Below are positions 25,773-36,646 of a stretch of 64,000 nt of DNA, piece by piece (position 1 is the stretch's first letter; each line of letters begins with the position of its first letter). A program made the position numbers and the translations under genes. The notes beneath the pieces were generated by a model. It saw only the letters and a list, made by a program, of their open reading frames with translations. It was not told the DNA's origin and ran no database searches. This stretch comes from Sphingosinicellaceae bacterium (lineage in GTDB: Bacteria > Pseudomonadota > Alphaproteobacteria > Sphingomonadales > Sphingomonadaceae): assembly GCA_019285715.1 (NCBI GenBank), contig CP079108.1, positions 3,053,001 to 3,117,000 on the forward strand. The letters run 5' to 3'.

Positions 25773-27119
25773 TCAAAGTGCGTCGAAGCGGGCTTTCGCG
25801 GCGTCGGTGAGGCGGACGTGCAGCAGCGCGCCATCCTCGTCGTCGGTGCGGTCGACGACTTCGCCGTGCTCGTGGAGCCAGGCGCCCTTACGGCCATCGG
25901 CGAAATTGAGTCGGACGGTGTGCAGCTTCGACGCCGACTGGAGCAGGTCGGCAACCTTCTGCAGCAGCGTGTCGACGCCGGTGCCGTCGAGCGCCGAGAT
26001 CGCCACTTCGGTGTCGCTGTCGCGGCCCTGCGCCGCCTCGCGCGCGTCGGGTTCGAGCAGGTCGATCTTGTTGAGCGCGGTGATGATCGGGATCGCGCCG
26101 CGACCATCGACGGTGGGCTCGCCGTCGACCACGCCCAGGTCCCGCAGCACCGCCAGCACGTCGCCAGCCTGCGCGCTCGAATCCGGGTGTGACAGGTCGC
26201 GGACGTGGACGATGACGTCCGCCTCGAGCACCTCCTCCAGCGTCGCGCGGAAGGCCGCGACCAGCTGCGTCGGCAGCGCCGAGACGAAGCCGACGGTGTC
26301 CGACAGGATCACCTTGTCGATGCCCGGCAGCTCGATGCTCCGCATCGTCGGGTCGAGCGTCGCGAACAACAGATCCTCGGCCATGACGGTCGCGCCGGTC
26401 AGCCGGTTGAACAATGTCGACTTGCCAGCATTGGTGTAGCCGACCAGCGCGACCACCGGATACGGCGCCTTCTGGCGGCGCGAGCGGTGCAGGCCGCGGG
26501 TCCGCTTGACGCCCTCGAGGTCGCCCTTGAGCTTGGCCATGCGGTCGCGGATCTGGCGGCGGTCGGCCTCGATCTGGGTCTCGCCGGGACCGCCGAGGAA
26601 GCCGAAGCCGCCGCGCTGGCGCTCGAGATGGGTCCACGACCGGACGAGGCGGCTGGCCTGGTAGCTGAGGTGCGCAAGCTCGACCTGCAGCGCGCCTTCG
26701 GCAGTGCAGGCGCGCTCGCCGAAGATCTCGAGGATCAGCCCGGTCCGGTCGATGACCTTGACCTTCAGCTCCTTCTCGAGATTGCGCTGCTGGATCGGCG
26801 AGACGGTGCCGTCGATGACGATCAGCTCCGCCTCGGTGGCGGCGATCGTCGCCGCCATGCGCTCGACCTGGCCCTTGCCGAACAGCGTCGCCACCGCCGC
26901 CTGGCGGATGCGGATGACCTCGCCGTGGACGACGTCGAGGTAGATCGCGCGCGCCAGCCCCTCGGCCTCGGCGAGGCGCGATTCAGGATCACGCGCCTCA
27001 CGCGGGCCGGTGCGCACCTGTCCGTCCTTGAACGGCAGCACGACAACAGTTTTTGCGCCGAACCTCAGGCCCCGCTGGGCGTCGAAGCCCGGCTGCGGGG
27101 CATGGTCTTGCTGGGTCAA
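25773..27119 (-). CDS. hflX: Ribosome-associated GTPase HflX
   Basis: A 448-residue GTPase that splits stalled or stressed ribosomes. The N-terminal HflX domain ([30 protein letters not shown]) precedes a helical linker with the family signature [15 protein letters not shown]. The G domain contains GYTNAGKST (G1), [10 protein letters not shown] (G3) and NKID (G4). The start is TTG, overlapping the hfq stop (TTGA), so hfq and hflX are translationally coupled, as is common in proteobacteria. Confidence 0.96.
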   Translation of the reverse strand: MTQQDHAPQPGFDAQRGLRFGAKTVVVLPFKDGQVRTGPREARDPESRLAEAEGLARAIYLDVVHGEVIRIRQAAVATLFGKGQVERMAATIAATEAELIVIDGTVSPIQQRNLEKELKVKVIDRTGLILEIFGERACTAEGALQVELAHLSYQASRLVRSWTHLERQRGGFGFLGGPGETQIEADRRQIRDRMAKLKGDLEGVKRTRGLHRSRRQKAPYPVVALVGYTNAGKSTLFNRLTGATVMAEDLLFATLDPTMRSIELPGIDKVILSDTVGFVSALPTQLVAAFRATLEEVLEADVIVHVRDLSHPDSSAQAGDVLAVLRDLGVVDGEPTVDGRGAIPIITALNKIDLLEPDAREAAQGRDSDTEVAISALDGTGVDTLLQKVADLLQSASKLHTVRLNFADGRKGAWLHEHGEVVDRTDDEDGALLHVRLTDAAKARFDAL

Positions 27120-27373
27120 GCGGCGTCCACCTCGTCGTCGATCTTCTCGGCCTCGAACAGCTGCACGGGACTGGCGGGCATGACCGTCGAGATCGCGTGC
27201 TTGTAGACCAGCTGCGAGTGCCCGTCGCGGCGGAGGAGAACGGAGAAATTGTCGAACCAGGTGATCACGCCCTGCAGCTTGACGCCGTTGACCAGGAACA
27301 TCGTCACCGGGGTCTTGGTCTTGCGGACGGTATTCAGGAATACATCCTGCAGCGAGTTAGCCTTGTCAGCCAT
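27116..27373 (-). CDS. hfq: RNA chaperone Hfq
   Basis: An 85-residue Sm-like hexameric chaperone for small-RNA pairing. The Sm1 region reads [20 protein letters not shown] and [20 protein letters not shown], with Sm2 containing YKHAIST, the conserved YKHA motif. The C-terminal tail is short, as in alphaproteobacteria. It is followed immediately by hflX and lies 189 bases after ntrX. Confidence 0.97.
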   Translation of the reverse strand: MADKANSLQDVFLNTVRKTKTPVTMFLVNGVKLQGVITWFDNFSVLLRRDGHSQLVYKHAISTVMPASPVQLFEAEKIDDEVDAA

Positions 27374-27562
27374 GTTGTGGCCCTTCGTTTATTGGCGAGC
27401 CGATTGTGACCCGCATGCTCTCGCCGTTGCCCGGCGGGGCGTGCCCGTTGGTACGGGCGTTACGAAGCTAGTGCGGTGGTCGCGACGGAACAAGGTGCGT
27501 CTTGCGGGTATCGGGGACGGCCAGAAAAGTATTCTCGCGAGCTTCCTGCCTCCCCGCCCCCT

Positions 27563-28957
27563 TTATTCCGCCGCCTCAGCTTCCTCGTCGCCGTCGCCTA
27601 CTCCGAGCGCCTTCAGCTTCCGGTGCAACGCCGACCGCTCCATCCCGATGAACGCTGCCGTCTTCGAGATATTGCCTGAGAACCGCCGGATCTGCGCCCG
27701 CAGGTACTCGCGCTCGAACGCCTCGCGCGCTTCCCGCAGCGGCGTCCCCATGATCGAGCGCACCGCCTGCCCCGGGACCAGCTTCGAGGGCTCGTTGGTC
27801 ACCTCCGACGGCAGCATGTCGATGTCGATGCGCCCGGTCCGGTCCGGCGGCGCGAGGATCAGCGTGCGCTCGACGACGTTCCTGAGCTGGCGGACGTTGC
27901 CCGGCCAGTTGTAGGTCTGCAGCGCCGCGACCGCGTCCTCGCTCAACGCCGGTGTCGCAACCCGGCGCTCGGCGGCATAGCGCGCCAGGAAATAACGGAC
28001 CAGTTCGGCAATGTCCTCGCGGCGCTCGGTCAGCGACGGCAGGCGTACCGGCACGACGTTGAGGCGGTAATAAAGGTCTTCGCGGAAACGCCCCTCCGCG
28101 ATCTCGACCGCGAGGTCGCGTGAGGTCGCGCTGATGACGCGGACGTCGACCTTGACCCAGCGCGAGCCGCCGATGCGCTGGAAGTTCTGCTCGGTCAGGA
28201 CGCGCAGAATCTTGGCCTGGGTCGGCATCGGCATGTCGGCGACGTCGTCGAGAAACAGCGTGCCCCCATGCGCCTGCTCGAACAGGCCGGAGCGCACCAG
28301 ATGCCCGCCCTCCTCGTGGCCGAACAGTTCCTCCTCGACCCGCTCGGGGGTCATGCGCGCGGCGCTAACGACGACGAACGGCGCGTTGGCGCGGGGTGAC
28401 CACTGGTGCAGCAAGCGCGCCGCGATCTCCTTGCCCGATCCCGCCGCACCGGTGATCAGCACCCGGCTGCCGGTCGCGGCAACGCGCTTGATGGTCGCGC
28501 GGACATTGTTGATGACCGCCGACGAGCCGGTCAGCTCGGTCTCGACCCCGGCACGCTCGCGCAGTTCCTCGTTCTCGCGGCGCAGGCGCTCGGTCTGCGT
28601 GGCGCGGTCGACGACGATCAGCAACTGGTCGGCGCGGAACGGCTTTTCGATGAAGTCGTACGCCCCGCGCTTGATCGCCGCGACCGCAGTCTCGATGTTA
28701 CCGTGGCCCGAGATGACGATGACCGGCAGCGTCACGTCGCGGCGCTTGACCTCCTCGAGGAGTTCGATGCCGTCGAGGCGCGAGCCTTGCAGCCAGATAT
28801 CGAGGATCAGCAGCGACGGCCGCCGCTCGGTGATCGCGGTCAGCGCGGAGTCGCTGTCATGCGCCGTCCGCGTGCCATAGCCCTCGTCGTCGAGGACGCC
28901 GGCGATCAGGTCGCGGATGTCGGCTTCGTCGTCGACGATGAGGATATCGAGCGCCAT
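27563..28957 (-). CDS. ntrX: Nitrogen-related response regulator NtrX
   Basis: A 464-residue NtrC-family protein. The receiver domain has VDDEAD, phospho-acceptor LLILDIWL and the Lys in FIEKPF. The AAA+ domain has Walker A GAAGSGKE and Walker B GGTLFLDDVADM. The loop where sigma-54 activators have GAFTGA reads FGHEEGGHLVRSGLFE, so GAFTGA is absent; this is known for NtrX, which does not act as a classical sigma-54 activator. The C-terminal Fis-type HTH (NISKTAAFIGMERSALHRKL) is present. It is two bases after ntrY and pairs with it. Confidence 0.93.
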   Translation of the reverse strand: MALDILIVDDEADIRDLIAGVLDDEGYGTRTAHDSDSALTAITERRPSLLILDIWLQGSRLDGIELLEEVKRRDVTLPVIVISGHGNIETAVAAIKRGAYDFIEKPFRADQLLIVVDRATQTERLRRENEELRERAGVETELTGSSAVINNVRATIKRVAATGSRVLITGAAGSGKEIAARLLHQWSPRANAPFVVVSAARMTPERVEEELFGHEEGGHLVRSGLFEQAHGGTLFLDDVADMPMPTQAKILRVLTEQNFQRIGGSRWVKVDVRVISATSRDLAVEIAEGRFREDLYYRLNVVPVRLPSLTERREDIAELVRYFLARYAAERRVATPALSEDAVAALQTYNWPGNVRQLRNVVERTLILAPPDRTGRIDIDMLPSEVTNEPSKLVPGQAVRSIMGTPLREAREAFEREYLRAQIRRFSGNISKTAAFIGMERSALHRKLKALGVGDGDEEAEAAE

Positions 28958-28959
28958 TC

Positions 28960-31221
28960 CTACCCCTGTCCCGCGTGCCGTGCGTGATCGCCGGCATCAT
29001 CTTCGAGCAAATGCGTATTCCCCAGCACGAAGCCGAGCCGGGCCATCGCGCCGCCACCGGGAGCATCGCCAAGGTCAAGCGTGCCGCCGTGCTCCTCGAC
29101 GATCTTCTTGACGATCGCGAGGCCGAGCCCGGTGCCGCGGGTGCGGGTCGTGACGTATGGCTCGGTGAGCCGATCGCGCGCCTCGACCGGCAGGCCGCAG
29201 CCGTTGTCGGTTACCTCAATCGTGACGTGCGTGTCGGTGGCGCGAACCGTCAGGCTGATCAGCCCGCCCTCGGTTTTGCCGCACGCGGCAATGGCTTCCG
29301 CAGCGTTCTTCAGTAGATTGATGAGTGCCTGGCTGATCTGGCGGCGGTCGCAGATGAGGTCGGGCAGCGACGCTGGCACGACCAGCCCGAAGCGCACGTT
29401 CGGGTAGGCGACCTCCTGCAGGAACACCGCCTGCTTGGCGATCTCGGCGATGGATTCGAGCTGGAACACCGGCTTGGGCATCCGCGCGAAGCTGCTGAAC
29501 TCGTCGACCATGCGCCGGAGATCGCCGACCTGACGGACGATGGTGCTGGTCAGCGAGGCGAAGGTCTCGGGATCGTCGATGATCTGCCTGGCATATTTGC
29601 GCTGCAGGCGTTCGGCGGACAGCTGAATCGGCGTCAGCGGGTTCTTGATCTCGTGCGCTATGCGCCGCGCGACATCGGCCCAGGCGGCGCGGCGCTGGTC
29701 GGCAAGCTGGTCCGAAATGTCGTCGAAGGTCAGCACATAGCTGCGCGCGCCACCGCTTTCGGCCGCGATCCGCACACTCAGGGTCTGGGTGTCGGCGCCA
29801 CGTGCAATGATCACCTGCCCGGCTGCACCGCCCTGGGCCGACGCTTCATCCAGGAGCGCCGCAAGTTCGGGTACCGCTTCCGCCAGCGGGCGCCCGGCCA
29901 GCGCCCGCGCGGTCGACTGGAGCAATTCGGCGGCGCTGTGGTTGGCGAGGCGGATGATGCCCTTCGCGTCGATCGACAGCACGCCCGCCGAGACGCCGGT
30001 CAGCACCGCTTCGGTGAACTGGCGGCGCTCGTCGGCCTGCGCGTTGGCGGTGACCAGGGCGTTCTGCTGCGCCTTCAATTGCCCGGTCATGCGGTTGAAG
30101 GCGCGCTCCAGGGTGCCGATCTCGTCTGGCGAGTTCCGAACCTTGACCCGCGCGTCGAGGTCGCCGGCACCGACGCGCTCGGCAGCATCGGCCAACCGCG
30201 CGATCGGCGACGCCAGGCGGTTCGCCAGCCACAAGGCAAACCAGATCGCCGCCGCCAAGATGAGCAGCGACACCACCATCAGCATGACGTTGAAACGCCA
30301 CTTTAGGTCGCGGCTGCGGTCGGTCAACGCCTTGTATTCGCTCAGCGCGGTTCGGGTCCGCGCCACCGAGTTCAGCACCAGCGGGTCGACCTTGCGGCTG
30401 ACGTAGACGTAGCGCTCGAGCACCGGGTCGATGCGCACCACGGCCTCGACGCGGTCGCCGGCGGAGGCGATGACGCGGACCTCGCCCGCCCGCGCCCGCG
30501 CCAGATCGAGCGACTTGATCCGCGCCGACAGCGGTCGCGCGTCCATGTTGACGCCGGCGTAGATGACCACCCCGGCGCGCCCCGCGGTGAACACCGCCGC
30601 CTCGGTCAGGTTGCGGGTCTTGACCTGGAAAACCAACCCCTCGCGGAAGGTCGGCGAGTCGATGCCGAAGTCGCGGGCATAGTTGTTGACGTCGCCGGCC
30701 ATCGCCTCGATGTCGTCGAAGACGCGCTGCTTGTTCTCGGCCACATACGCCTGGGCAACCTGATCGGCGTTGTCGAGCACGGTCTTGGCGCGGTCGGAGA
30801 ACCAGAACTGCGTCCCGAACTGGAACAGCAGCGACGCGAAAATCACCACCAGCAGCGTCGGCACTGCAGCAATCGTCGCGAACAACGCCACCAGCCGGAC
30901 ATGGAGGTGCGCCCCCGCCGTGCCACGCCGGCGGTTGCTCAGCAGGATCGCCAGCCGCCGTGCGATCAGCACGAAAAGCGCCATCAGCGGTACAAGGTTG
31001 ACCACCAGCAGTGCGGTCACCAGCGACGGCGAGAAGCCGGCGGCGGGGGCGCGGGTGCTCGTCAAAACCTCGTAGCTGGCGATGCCGAGCACCACGACCA
31101 GCACTGCAACCGCCACCTCGAGCCGCGGATACAGGTCGACCCGGTTGATCCAGCGCGCCAGACGCCGCCCAAGGCGTCGGTCGCGCGGCAGCCCGGGAGG
31201 CGCTGGCATGGTCGATTCCAT
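28960..31221 (-). CDS. ntrY: Nitrogen-related sensor histidine kinase NtrY
   Basis: A 753-residue membrane kinase. Several N-terminal helices (VAVAVLVVVLGIASYEVLTS, LVTALLVVNLVPLMALFVLI and others) flank a periplasmic sensory region. Then come a HAMP domain (LANRLASPIARLADAAERVG), a PAS domain, the HisKA box [20 protein letters not shown] and HATPase motifs NLLKNAAEAI and GTGLGLAIVKKIVEEHGG. It works with NtrX in nitrogen and redox signalling. It is 102 bases after ntrC. Confidence 0.94.
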   Translation of the reverse strand: MESTMPAPPGLPRDRRLGRRLARWINRVDLYPRLEVAVAVLVVVLGIASYEVLTSTRAPAAGFSPSLVTALLVVNLVPLMALFVLIARRLAILLSNRRRGTAGAHLHVRLVALFATIAAVPTLLVVIFASLLFQFGTQFWFSDRAKTVLDNADQVAQAYVAENKQRVFDDIEAMAGDVNNYARDFGIDSPTFREGLVFQVKTRNLTEAAVFTAGRAGVVIYAGVNMDARPLSARIKSLDLARARAGEVRVIASAGDRVEAVVRIDPVLERYVYVSRKVDPLVLNSVARTRTALSEYKALTDRSRDLKWRFNVMLMVVSLLILAAAIWFALWLANRLASPIARLADAAERVGAGDLDARVKVRNSPDEIGTLERAFNRMTGQLKAQQNALVTANAQADERRQFTEAVLTGVSAGVLSIDAKGIIRLANHSAAELLQSTARALAGRPLAEAVPELAALLDEASAQGGAAGQVIIARGADTQTLSVRIAAESGGARSYVLTFDDISDQLADQRRAAWADVARRIAHEIKNPLTPIQLSAERLQRKYARQIIDDPETFASLTSTIVRQVGDLRRMVDEFSSFARMPKPVFQLESIAEIAKQAVFLQEVAYPNVRFGLVVPASLPDLICDRRQISQALINLLKNAAEAIAACGKTEGGLISLTVRATDTHVTIEVTDNGCGLPVEARDRLTEPYVTTRTRGTGLGLAIVKKIVEEHGGTLDLGDAPGGGAMARLGFVLGNTHLLEDDAGDHARHAGQG

Positions 31222-31323
31222 TGACTAAGGCTTTACCGCACTAGCGTGGCAAAAGGAACACAGTCGTTGCGCGCACGCGACGTTCGTTGCGGCAAACCGT
31301 GGTGCGGGAAGGTTGTTCGCGGG

Positions 31324-32751
31324 CTAGCGGCGTGAGTCGGCAGCGTCGAGACGATGGTCGGAGAGCTTTTTCCGCAGCGTATTGCGATTGATCCCGAGCA
31401 GCTTCGCCGCCCGTATCTGGTTGCCGCGCGTTGCCGCCAGCGCCTGCGTCAGCAGTGGCCGCTCGACCTCGGCAAGGATGCGGTCGTACAGTCCGTCGGG
31501 GGGCAGGTCCTCGTCGAAGGTGCCGAAATAGTCGGCGAGGTGGAGTGCCACCGAGGCCGCCAGCCCGCCGCTCGGGGCTGCCGTCGGACCCGCTCCCATC
31601 CCTGGGCCGCGGAGCCCCGCGACGACCGCGGCCTCGTCGATGCGCTCGCCGCTGGTCAAGGCCGCGAGCCGGCGCATGAGGTTCTCGAGCTCGCGGACGT
31701 TGCCCGGCCACGCGTGCCCGGCGAGGACTTCGATCGCGCTGCTGTCGAGCGCTTTGCGCGGCAAGCCGTCGCGCGCGGCACGGTCGAGGAAGTGCCGGGC
31801 CAGCACGGCGATGTCGCCGCTGCGTTCACGCAATGGCGGAAGCTGGAGCGGTACGACGTTCAAACGATAGAACAAGTCTTCGCGAAATTGCCCGCTGGCG
31901 ATGCGCCGCGGGAGGTCCTGGTTGGTTGCCGAGATGATCCGCACGTCGGCACGGATGGTGCGGTTGCCGCCCACGGTGGTGAAGTCACCGGATTGCAGGA
32001 CGCGGAGCAGGCGCGTCTGCGCGTCGGCGGGCATGTCGCCGATCTCGTCGAGGAACAGTGTGCCGCCCTGCGCCTGCTCGAAGCGACCGGTGGCGCGTGC
32101 GGCGGCGCCGGTGAAGGCACCGCGCTCATGGCCGAACAGCTCGGTCTCGATGAGCTCGCGCGGGATCGCGGCCATGTTGATCGCCACGAACGGCCCGTCG
32201 CGGCGGGCGCCGAGGTCATGCAGGGCGCGTGCAGCAAGCTCCTTGCCGGTGCCGGATTCGCCAAGGATCAGCACGCTGAGGTCGGTCGCGACGACGCGCG
32301 CGATGGTGCGGTAGACCTCCTGCATCGCCGCCGAGCGCCCGATCAGCGGCAGGTCGTCGCCCGCCGCAGCCAGCGGTTCCGGGACATGGCCACTGGCGGC
32401 AAGTGCGCTCGCCACGGCGCGGGCGAGCGCGTCGATGTCGAACGGCTTGGGCAAATAGTCGAACGCGCCCTGCTCCGTCGCGCGAACTGCGGTCGACAAG
32501 GTGTTCTGCGCGCTCATGACGATGACCGGCAGGCCAGGGCGCCGGGCGAGCAATCGCGGGATCGCGGTCAGGCCGTCGCCGTCGGGCAGCACGACGTCGG
32601 TGACCACGACATCGCCCTCCCCGGCGTCGATCAGCTTCCACAGCGCGGCGTTGCTGTCGACGGTCTTGACCTCGTGGCCGGCGCGGGTGAGCGCCTGCCG
32701 GACGACGGTGCGGATTGCGGCATCGTCGTCGGCAACGAGGACTAGGGTCAC
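31324..32751 (-). CDS. ntrC: Nitrogen regulator NtrC, sigma-54 activator
   Basis: A 475-residue activator. The receiver domain has VADDDAAI with phospho-acceptor VVVTDVVL and FDYLPKPF. The AAA+ domain carries Walker A GESGTGKE, the sigma-54 contact loop [11 protein letters not shown] and Walker [13 protein letters not shown]. The C-terminal Fis HTH reads [20 protein letters not shown]. It activates sigma-54 promoters when nitrogen is short. GTG 32751 is used because GGAG lies five bases upstream and a longer frame overlaps ntrB. Confidence 0.95.
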   Translation of the reverse strand: MTLVLVADDDAAIRTVVRQALTRAGHEVKTVDSNAALWKLIDAGEGDVVVTDVVLPDGDGLTAIPRLLARRPGLPVIVMSAQNTLSTAVRATEQGAFDYLPKPFDIDALARAVASALAASGHVPEPLAAAGDDLPLIGRSAAMQEVYRTIARVVATDLSVLILGESGTGKELAARALHDLGARRDGPFVAINMAAIPRELIETELFGHERGAFTGAAARATGRFEQAQGGTLFLDEIGDMPADAQTRLLRVLQSGDFTTVGGNRTIRADVRIISATNQDLPRRIASGQFREDLFYRLNVVPLQLPPLRERSGDIAVLARHFLDRAARDGLPRKALDSSAIEVLAGHAWPGNVRELENLMRRLAALTSGERIDEAAVVAGLRGPGMGAGPTAAPSGGLAASVALHLADYFGTFDEDLPPDGLYDRILAEVERPLLTQALAATRGNQIRAAKLLGINRNTLRKKLSDHRLDAADSRR

Positions 32752-32761
32752 AGAGTCTCCA

Positions 32762-33859
32762 TCAGGCGGTCGCAAGCAGGACGCGGAAGATCGTACGCTG
32801 GCCGTCGCGCTCGTACTCGACGACGCCGCCGTGATCGCTGACCAGCTTCGCCACCAACGCCAGACCAAGGCCGCGGCCGCCCGCCTTGGTGGTCACGAAC
32901 GGGTCGAACAGATGGTCGGCGAGCTCGGTCGGAGCGCCCGGGCCGTTGTCGATTATGCAGACCTCGATCGGCAGCGCGATGCGCTTGTGGCGGCTGGGCG
33001 CGGCGAGGCGGAGGCCCTGGCGATAGGCCGTGTGGATCGACAATTCGCATGCCTCCCCCGCGGCTTCGACAGCGTTCTTGATCAAGTTCAGGAACACCTG
33101 GACGAGCGCGTCGCGGTTGCCGAGCACCGGCGGCAGCGACGGGTCGTACTGCTCGCGGACCTTGATCCCGCGGGCGAACCCCTGCCCCGCGAGCTTGCGG
33201 ACATGGCCAAGAACGGCGTGGATATTCTCCGGCCCGAGCGCCAGCGGCCTGGTGTCGGTGAAGTCCTCCATACGGTCGACGAGGGTCCGGATGCGGTCGA
33301 CCTCGTCGCGGATCAGGGTCGTCAGCTCGCTGGTGTCGGCGTCGCCCGCCGTCCGCGCGGTCTGCTCGATCAACTGCGCCGCGCCGCGGATGCCCGACAA
33401 CGGGTTCTTGATCTCGTGCGCCAGCATCGCCGCGACGCCGACCGCCGAGCGCGCTGCACCGCGATTTACCAGCTGGCGCTCGACCAGCGATGCCACCGCC
33501 CGCGCCTGCAGCGTCATCACCAGCCAGCCGGGCGCATCGACCAACGGGGATATCAGCACGTCGGCGCGGACCATGCGCGCACCCTCATAGCCAAGCTCGA
33601 CATCGTAGCTGGCATAGCCGCCGCCCTGGGTCCGTGCGGCCGCGATGACTTCGGCGATCGGCCGTCCGTCGACCAGCAGGCCGACCAACCCACGCTCGGC
33701 AAGCACGCCCGCGCTATGGTTGAGCAATGTCTCCGCGGCCTGATTGACCAGGCACGGCCGATCGTCGGCATCGAGCGCGACGACGGGCACCGGCAGCACG
33801 GTCATCAGGTCGGGCAGCGCGGGCGGCGTCTTGGCCCGGCGCAGCGGCAATATGCTCAT
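32762..33859 (-). CDS. ntrB: Nitrogen sensor histidine kinase NtrB
   Basis: A 365-residue soluble kinase/phosphatase that sets the phosphorylation state of NtrC under PII control. It has an N-terminal PAS domain ([20 protein letters not shown]), the H-box [20 protein letters not shown] and HATPase motifs [18 protein letters not shown] and [19 protein letters not shown]. Its start overlaps the dusB stop (ATGA) and it is followed by ntrC after ten bases. Confidence 0.95.
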   Translation of the reverse strand: MSILPLRRAKTPPALPDLMTVLPVPVVALDADDRPCLVNQAAETLLNHSAGVLAERGLVGLLVDGRPIAEVIAAARTQGGGYASYDVELGYEGARMVRADVLISPLVDAPGWLVMTLQARAVASLVERQLVNRGAARSAVGVAAMLAHEIKNPLSGIRGAAQLIEQTARTAGDADTSELTTLIRDEVDRIRTLVDRMEDFTDTRPLALGPENIHAVLGHVRKLAGQGFARGIKVREQYDPSLPPVLGNRDALVQVFLNLIKNAVEAAGEACELSIHTAYRQGLRLAAPSRHKRIALPIEVCIIDNGPGAPTELADHLFDPFVTTKAGGRGLGLALVAKLVSDHGGVVEYERDGQRTIFRVLLATA

Positions 33860-34869
33860 GCCGCGAGGTCGAGGCGCTCGTCGCCTTCGATGAGCGGCGC
33901 GTAGAAACGCTCGAGCATGTCGAGCACGACGGCGGGAGATGCCTGCTGGTTGACCGCGTTGCGGAATTCGGCCGAGCCGATCAGGCCCTTGGTGTACCAG
34001 CCGAGGTGCTTGCGCGCGAGATTGACGCCGACCTCGTTGCCATACAGCTCCAGCATCGCCCGGTAGTGCTCGACGATCACGGCAAATTGTTCGGCGAGTT
34101 CAGGGGCCGCCAAGCGGTGGCCGTGGACCAGCCACGCGATCGCCTGGCCGAGCAGCCACGGCTTGCCGTAGGCCCCGCGCCCGATCATGACGCCGTCCGC
34201 GCCCGACTGCGCCAGCGCGGTATCGACGTCGTCGAGCGACAGGATATCGCCATTGACGATAACTGGCAGCGCCACCGCCTGCTTAACGCGCGACACGAAG
34301 TTCCAGTCCGCAGCACCCTTGTAAAGCTGGCAGCGGGTGCGGCCGTGGACGGCAATCAGCTGGATGCCGAGGTCCTCGGCGATATGTGCAAGCTCGGGAG
34401 CGTTGAGGCTGGAGTGGTCCCAGCCCATGCGCATCTTAAGCGTCACCGGCAGTTCGACCGCCTTGACCGTCGCTGCGATCAGGCGGGCGGCGAGCGGCAG
34501 GTCGCGCATCAACGCCGAGCCCGCGTCGCCGTTGACGACCTTCTTCACCGGGCAGCCCATGTTGATGTCGATGATCGCCGCACCGCGGTCGGCGTTAAGC
34601 TTGGCGGCCTCGGCCATGATCTCGGGATCGCAGCCCGCAAGCTGCATCGACACCGGCTCCTCGCTCGGATCCCACGCGCACTTCTGGATCGACTGGCGGG
34701 TCTCGCGGACCATCGCCTGGCTTGCGATCATCTCGGTAACAGTCAGCCCGGCGCCGTAGCGCTTGACGATGCGGCGGAACGGCAGGTCAGTGACACCGGT
34801 CATCGGTGCCAGGATGACCGGCTGGTCGACGACAAGCTTGCCGATACGGATGGGCGAAAGACGGGCCAC
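33856..34869 (-). CDS. dusB: tRNA-dihydrouridine synthase DusB
   Basis: A 337-residue FMN-dependent TIM-barrel enzyme that reduces uridine in tRNA. The N-terminal APMTGVTDLPFR, catalytic-cysteine motif NMGCPVKKVV, the VHGRTRCQLYKG loop and the phosphate-binding DGVMIGRGAYGKPWLL are all present. GTG 34869 is chosen because the domain starts five residues later. dusB before ntrBC is the standard alphaproteobacterial order. It is divergent from ispDF. Confidence 0.95.
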   Translation of the reverse strand: MARLSPIRIGKLVVDQPVILAPMTGVTDLPFRRIVKRYGAGLTVTEMIASQAMVRETRQSIQKCAWDPSEEPVSMQLAGCDPEIMAEAAKLNADRGAAIIDINMGCPVKKVVNGDAGSALMRDLPLAARLIAATVKAVELPVTLKMRMGWDHSSLNAPELAHIAEDLGIQLIAVHGRTRCQLYKGAADWNFVSRVKQAVALPVIVNGDILSLDDVDTALAQSGADGVMIGRGAYGKPWLLGQAIAWLVHGHRLAAPELAEQFAVIVEHYRAMLELYGNEVGVNLARKHLGWYTKGLIGSAEFRNAVNQQASPAVVLDMLERFYAPLIEGDERLDLAA

Positions 34870-34951
34870 GGAAAAACTGCCTAAAAAGCGGGCAGAACCC
34901 CTAACGTCATTCCCCCTGTTCGGCAAGGCGCGGGCGGGATAGAGCGGAGCG

Positions 34952-36094
34952 ATGCGCGGGCAAACCCACGGACTGATCGTTGCCGCCGGCCGGGGTCACC
35001 GCGCTGGCGAGGGCCTGCCCAAGCAATACCGCCGCGTCGCCGGCAAGACTGTCCTGAGGCATGCCGTCGAAGGGTTGGCCGGCAGCGTCGACACGGTCTC
35101 GGTGGTCATCCATCCCGACGATGCGGAGCTGTATGCCGAGAGCGTCGCCGGATTGAGCCTCGGTCCTCCCATCCACGGCGGCGCGACCCGGCAGGAGTCG
35201 GTGCGCCTCGGGCTTGCGGCTCTCGCAGACGCGGCACCTGCCAAGGTCCTGATCCACGACGCCGCGCGGGCGTTCGTCCCGACCGCGGTGATCGACCGGG
35301 TTCTCGCCGCGCTCGACCACGAAGACGGTGCAACCCCTGCCCTGTCCGTGGCCGACTCGCTCCGCACCGGCGGGACCCACGTCGAGGGCGAGATCGCGCG
35401 CGACAGCGTTCACCGCGTCCAGACCCCCCAGGGCTTCCGCTTCGACGCGATCCTCGCTGCCCACCAGGCCGCCGCCGCCGGAGCCACCGACGACGTTGCC
35501 GTAGCGCTTGCGGCCGGGCTGCGCGTCGCCTTCGTCGAGGGTGACGAGCGCGGCTTCAAGCTGACCACCCCCGCCGATTTCGAGCGCGCCGAGGCGCTGT
35601 TCGCCCGCGCCCTGACCTCGCGCGTCGCCAGCGGCTACGACGTCCACCGCTTCGGCCCCGGCGACCACATCTGGCTGTGCGGCCTGCGCATCCCTCACAC
35701 CCACGGCCTGATCGGCCATAGCGACGCCGACGCCGGACTCCATGCGCTGACCGACGCGCTGCTCGGCACGATCGGCGCGGGCGATATCGGCCAGCATTTC
35801 CCGCCCAGCGACCCGCAGTGGCGCGGCGCGTCGTCGGACCAGTTCCTCGCCCACGCCGCCTCGCTGATCACGGCGCGTGGGGGGATCATCGACCATGTCG
35901 ACCTCACGATCATCGCCGAGGCTCCCAAGGTCGGACCGCACCGGACCGCGATGCGCGTGCGGATCGCGGAGTTGCTCGGACTCAAGCTCGAGGCGGTCAG
36001 CGTCAAGGCGACGACCACCGAGGGGCTCGGCTTCACCGGCCGCCGCGAGGGGCTGGCAGCCCAGGCGATGGCGAGCGTTCGGGTGCCCGCCTGA
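34952..36094 (+). CDS. ispDF: Bifunctional IspDF (MEP isoprenoid pathway)
   Basis: A 380-residue fusion of two MEP-pathway enzymes. Residues 1-220 are IspD, 2-C-methyl-D-erythritol 4-phosphate cytidylyltransferase ([19 protein letters not shown], then HDAARAFV and RVQTPQGF). Residues 222-380 are IspF, the MEcPP synthase ([18 protein letters not shown] with the zinc ligands of Dx[19 protein letters not shown] and the C-terminal [16 protein letters not shown]). GGAG lies before the ATG. Its stop overlaps the cinA start (TGATG). Confidence 0.96.
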   Translation: MRGQTHGLIVAAGRGHRAGEGLPKQYRRVAGKTVLRHAVEGLAGSVDTVSVVIHPDDAELYAESVAGLSLGPPIHGGATRQESVRLGLAALADAAPAKVLIHDAARAFVPTAVIDRVLAALDHEDGATPALSVADSLRTGGTHVEGEIARDSVHRVQTPQGFRFDAILAAHQAAAAGATDDVAVALAAGLRVAFVEGDERGFKLTTPADFERAEALFARALTSRVASGYDVHRFGPGDHIWLCGLRIPHTHGLIGHSDADAGLHALTDALLGTIGAGDIGQHFPPSDPQWRGASSDQFLAHAASLITARGGIIDHVDLTIIAEAPKVGPHRTAMRVRIAELLGLKLEAVSVKATTTEGLGFTGRREGLAAQAMASVRVPA

Positions 36095-36588
36095 TGTTCG
36101 ACCCCGAACTCCTGGCGATGGCGCGCAAGGTCATCGAGGCCAACCTCGCGATCGGGCGCACCGTCGCGCTGGCGGAATCGTGCACCGGCGGGCTGGTCGC
36201 CGCCGCGCTGACCGAGATCCCGGGCTCGTCCCAGGTCTTCGAACGCGGCTTCGTGACCTATTCGAACGAGTCCAAGATGGAGTCGATCGGTGTCAACCAG
36301 GACATCCTCGAGACGTTCGGCGCGGTCTCCGTCGCGGTTGCCTGGGCGATGGCGCAGGGCGCGCTGACGCACAGCCTGGCCGACACCGCGGTCGCGATCA
36401 CCGGCATCGCCGGCCCCGACGGCGGCTCGCTCAAGAAACCCGTCGGCACCGTCGTCTTCGCCTGCGCGACGCGGGACGGCGACCCCGACAAGGTCGTCGC
36501 GGACACCCAGCACTTCGGCGACCTCGGGCGTCACGAGATCCGGCGGCAGGCGGCGCTGGTGGCGCTGTCGCTGCTGATGCCGGATTAG
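36094..36588 (+). CDS. pncC: CinA C-terminal domain / nicotinamide-nucleotide amidohydrolase
   Basis: A 164-residue stand-alone CinA C-terminal domain (PncC type), which deamidates nicotinamide mononucleotide in pyridine-nucleotide salvage. The signature AESCTGGLVAAALTEIPGSS is followed by GFVTYSN and the TGIAGPDGGSLKKPVGTV motif. It starts at the ATG overlapping the ispDF stop. Normal length for the short form, which lacks the N-terminal CinA domain. Confidence 0.92.
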   Translation: MFDPELLAMARKVIEANLAIGRTVALAESCTGGLVAAALTEIPGSSQVFERGFVTYSNESKMESIGVNQDILETFGAVSVAVAWAMAQGALTHSLADTAVAITGIAGPDGGSLKKPVGTVVFACATRDGDPDKVVADTQHFGDLGRHEIRRQAALVALSLLMPD

Positions 36589-36646
36589 CCGGTCAACGAA
36601 CTCGCGCCCCGCTGACTAGCGCCAGGCCGACCCGGCAAGAGGTAAA

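Noticed and set aside
24581-26107. Long version of phoR starting at 26107
   Set aside because: The first 170 codons are Ser/Arg-rich shadow of hflX; the kinase similarity starts only after ATG 25597.
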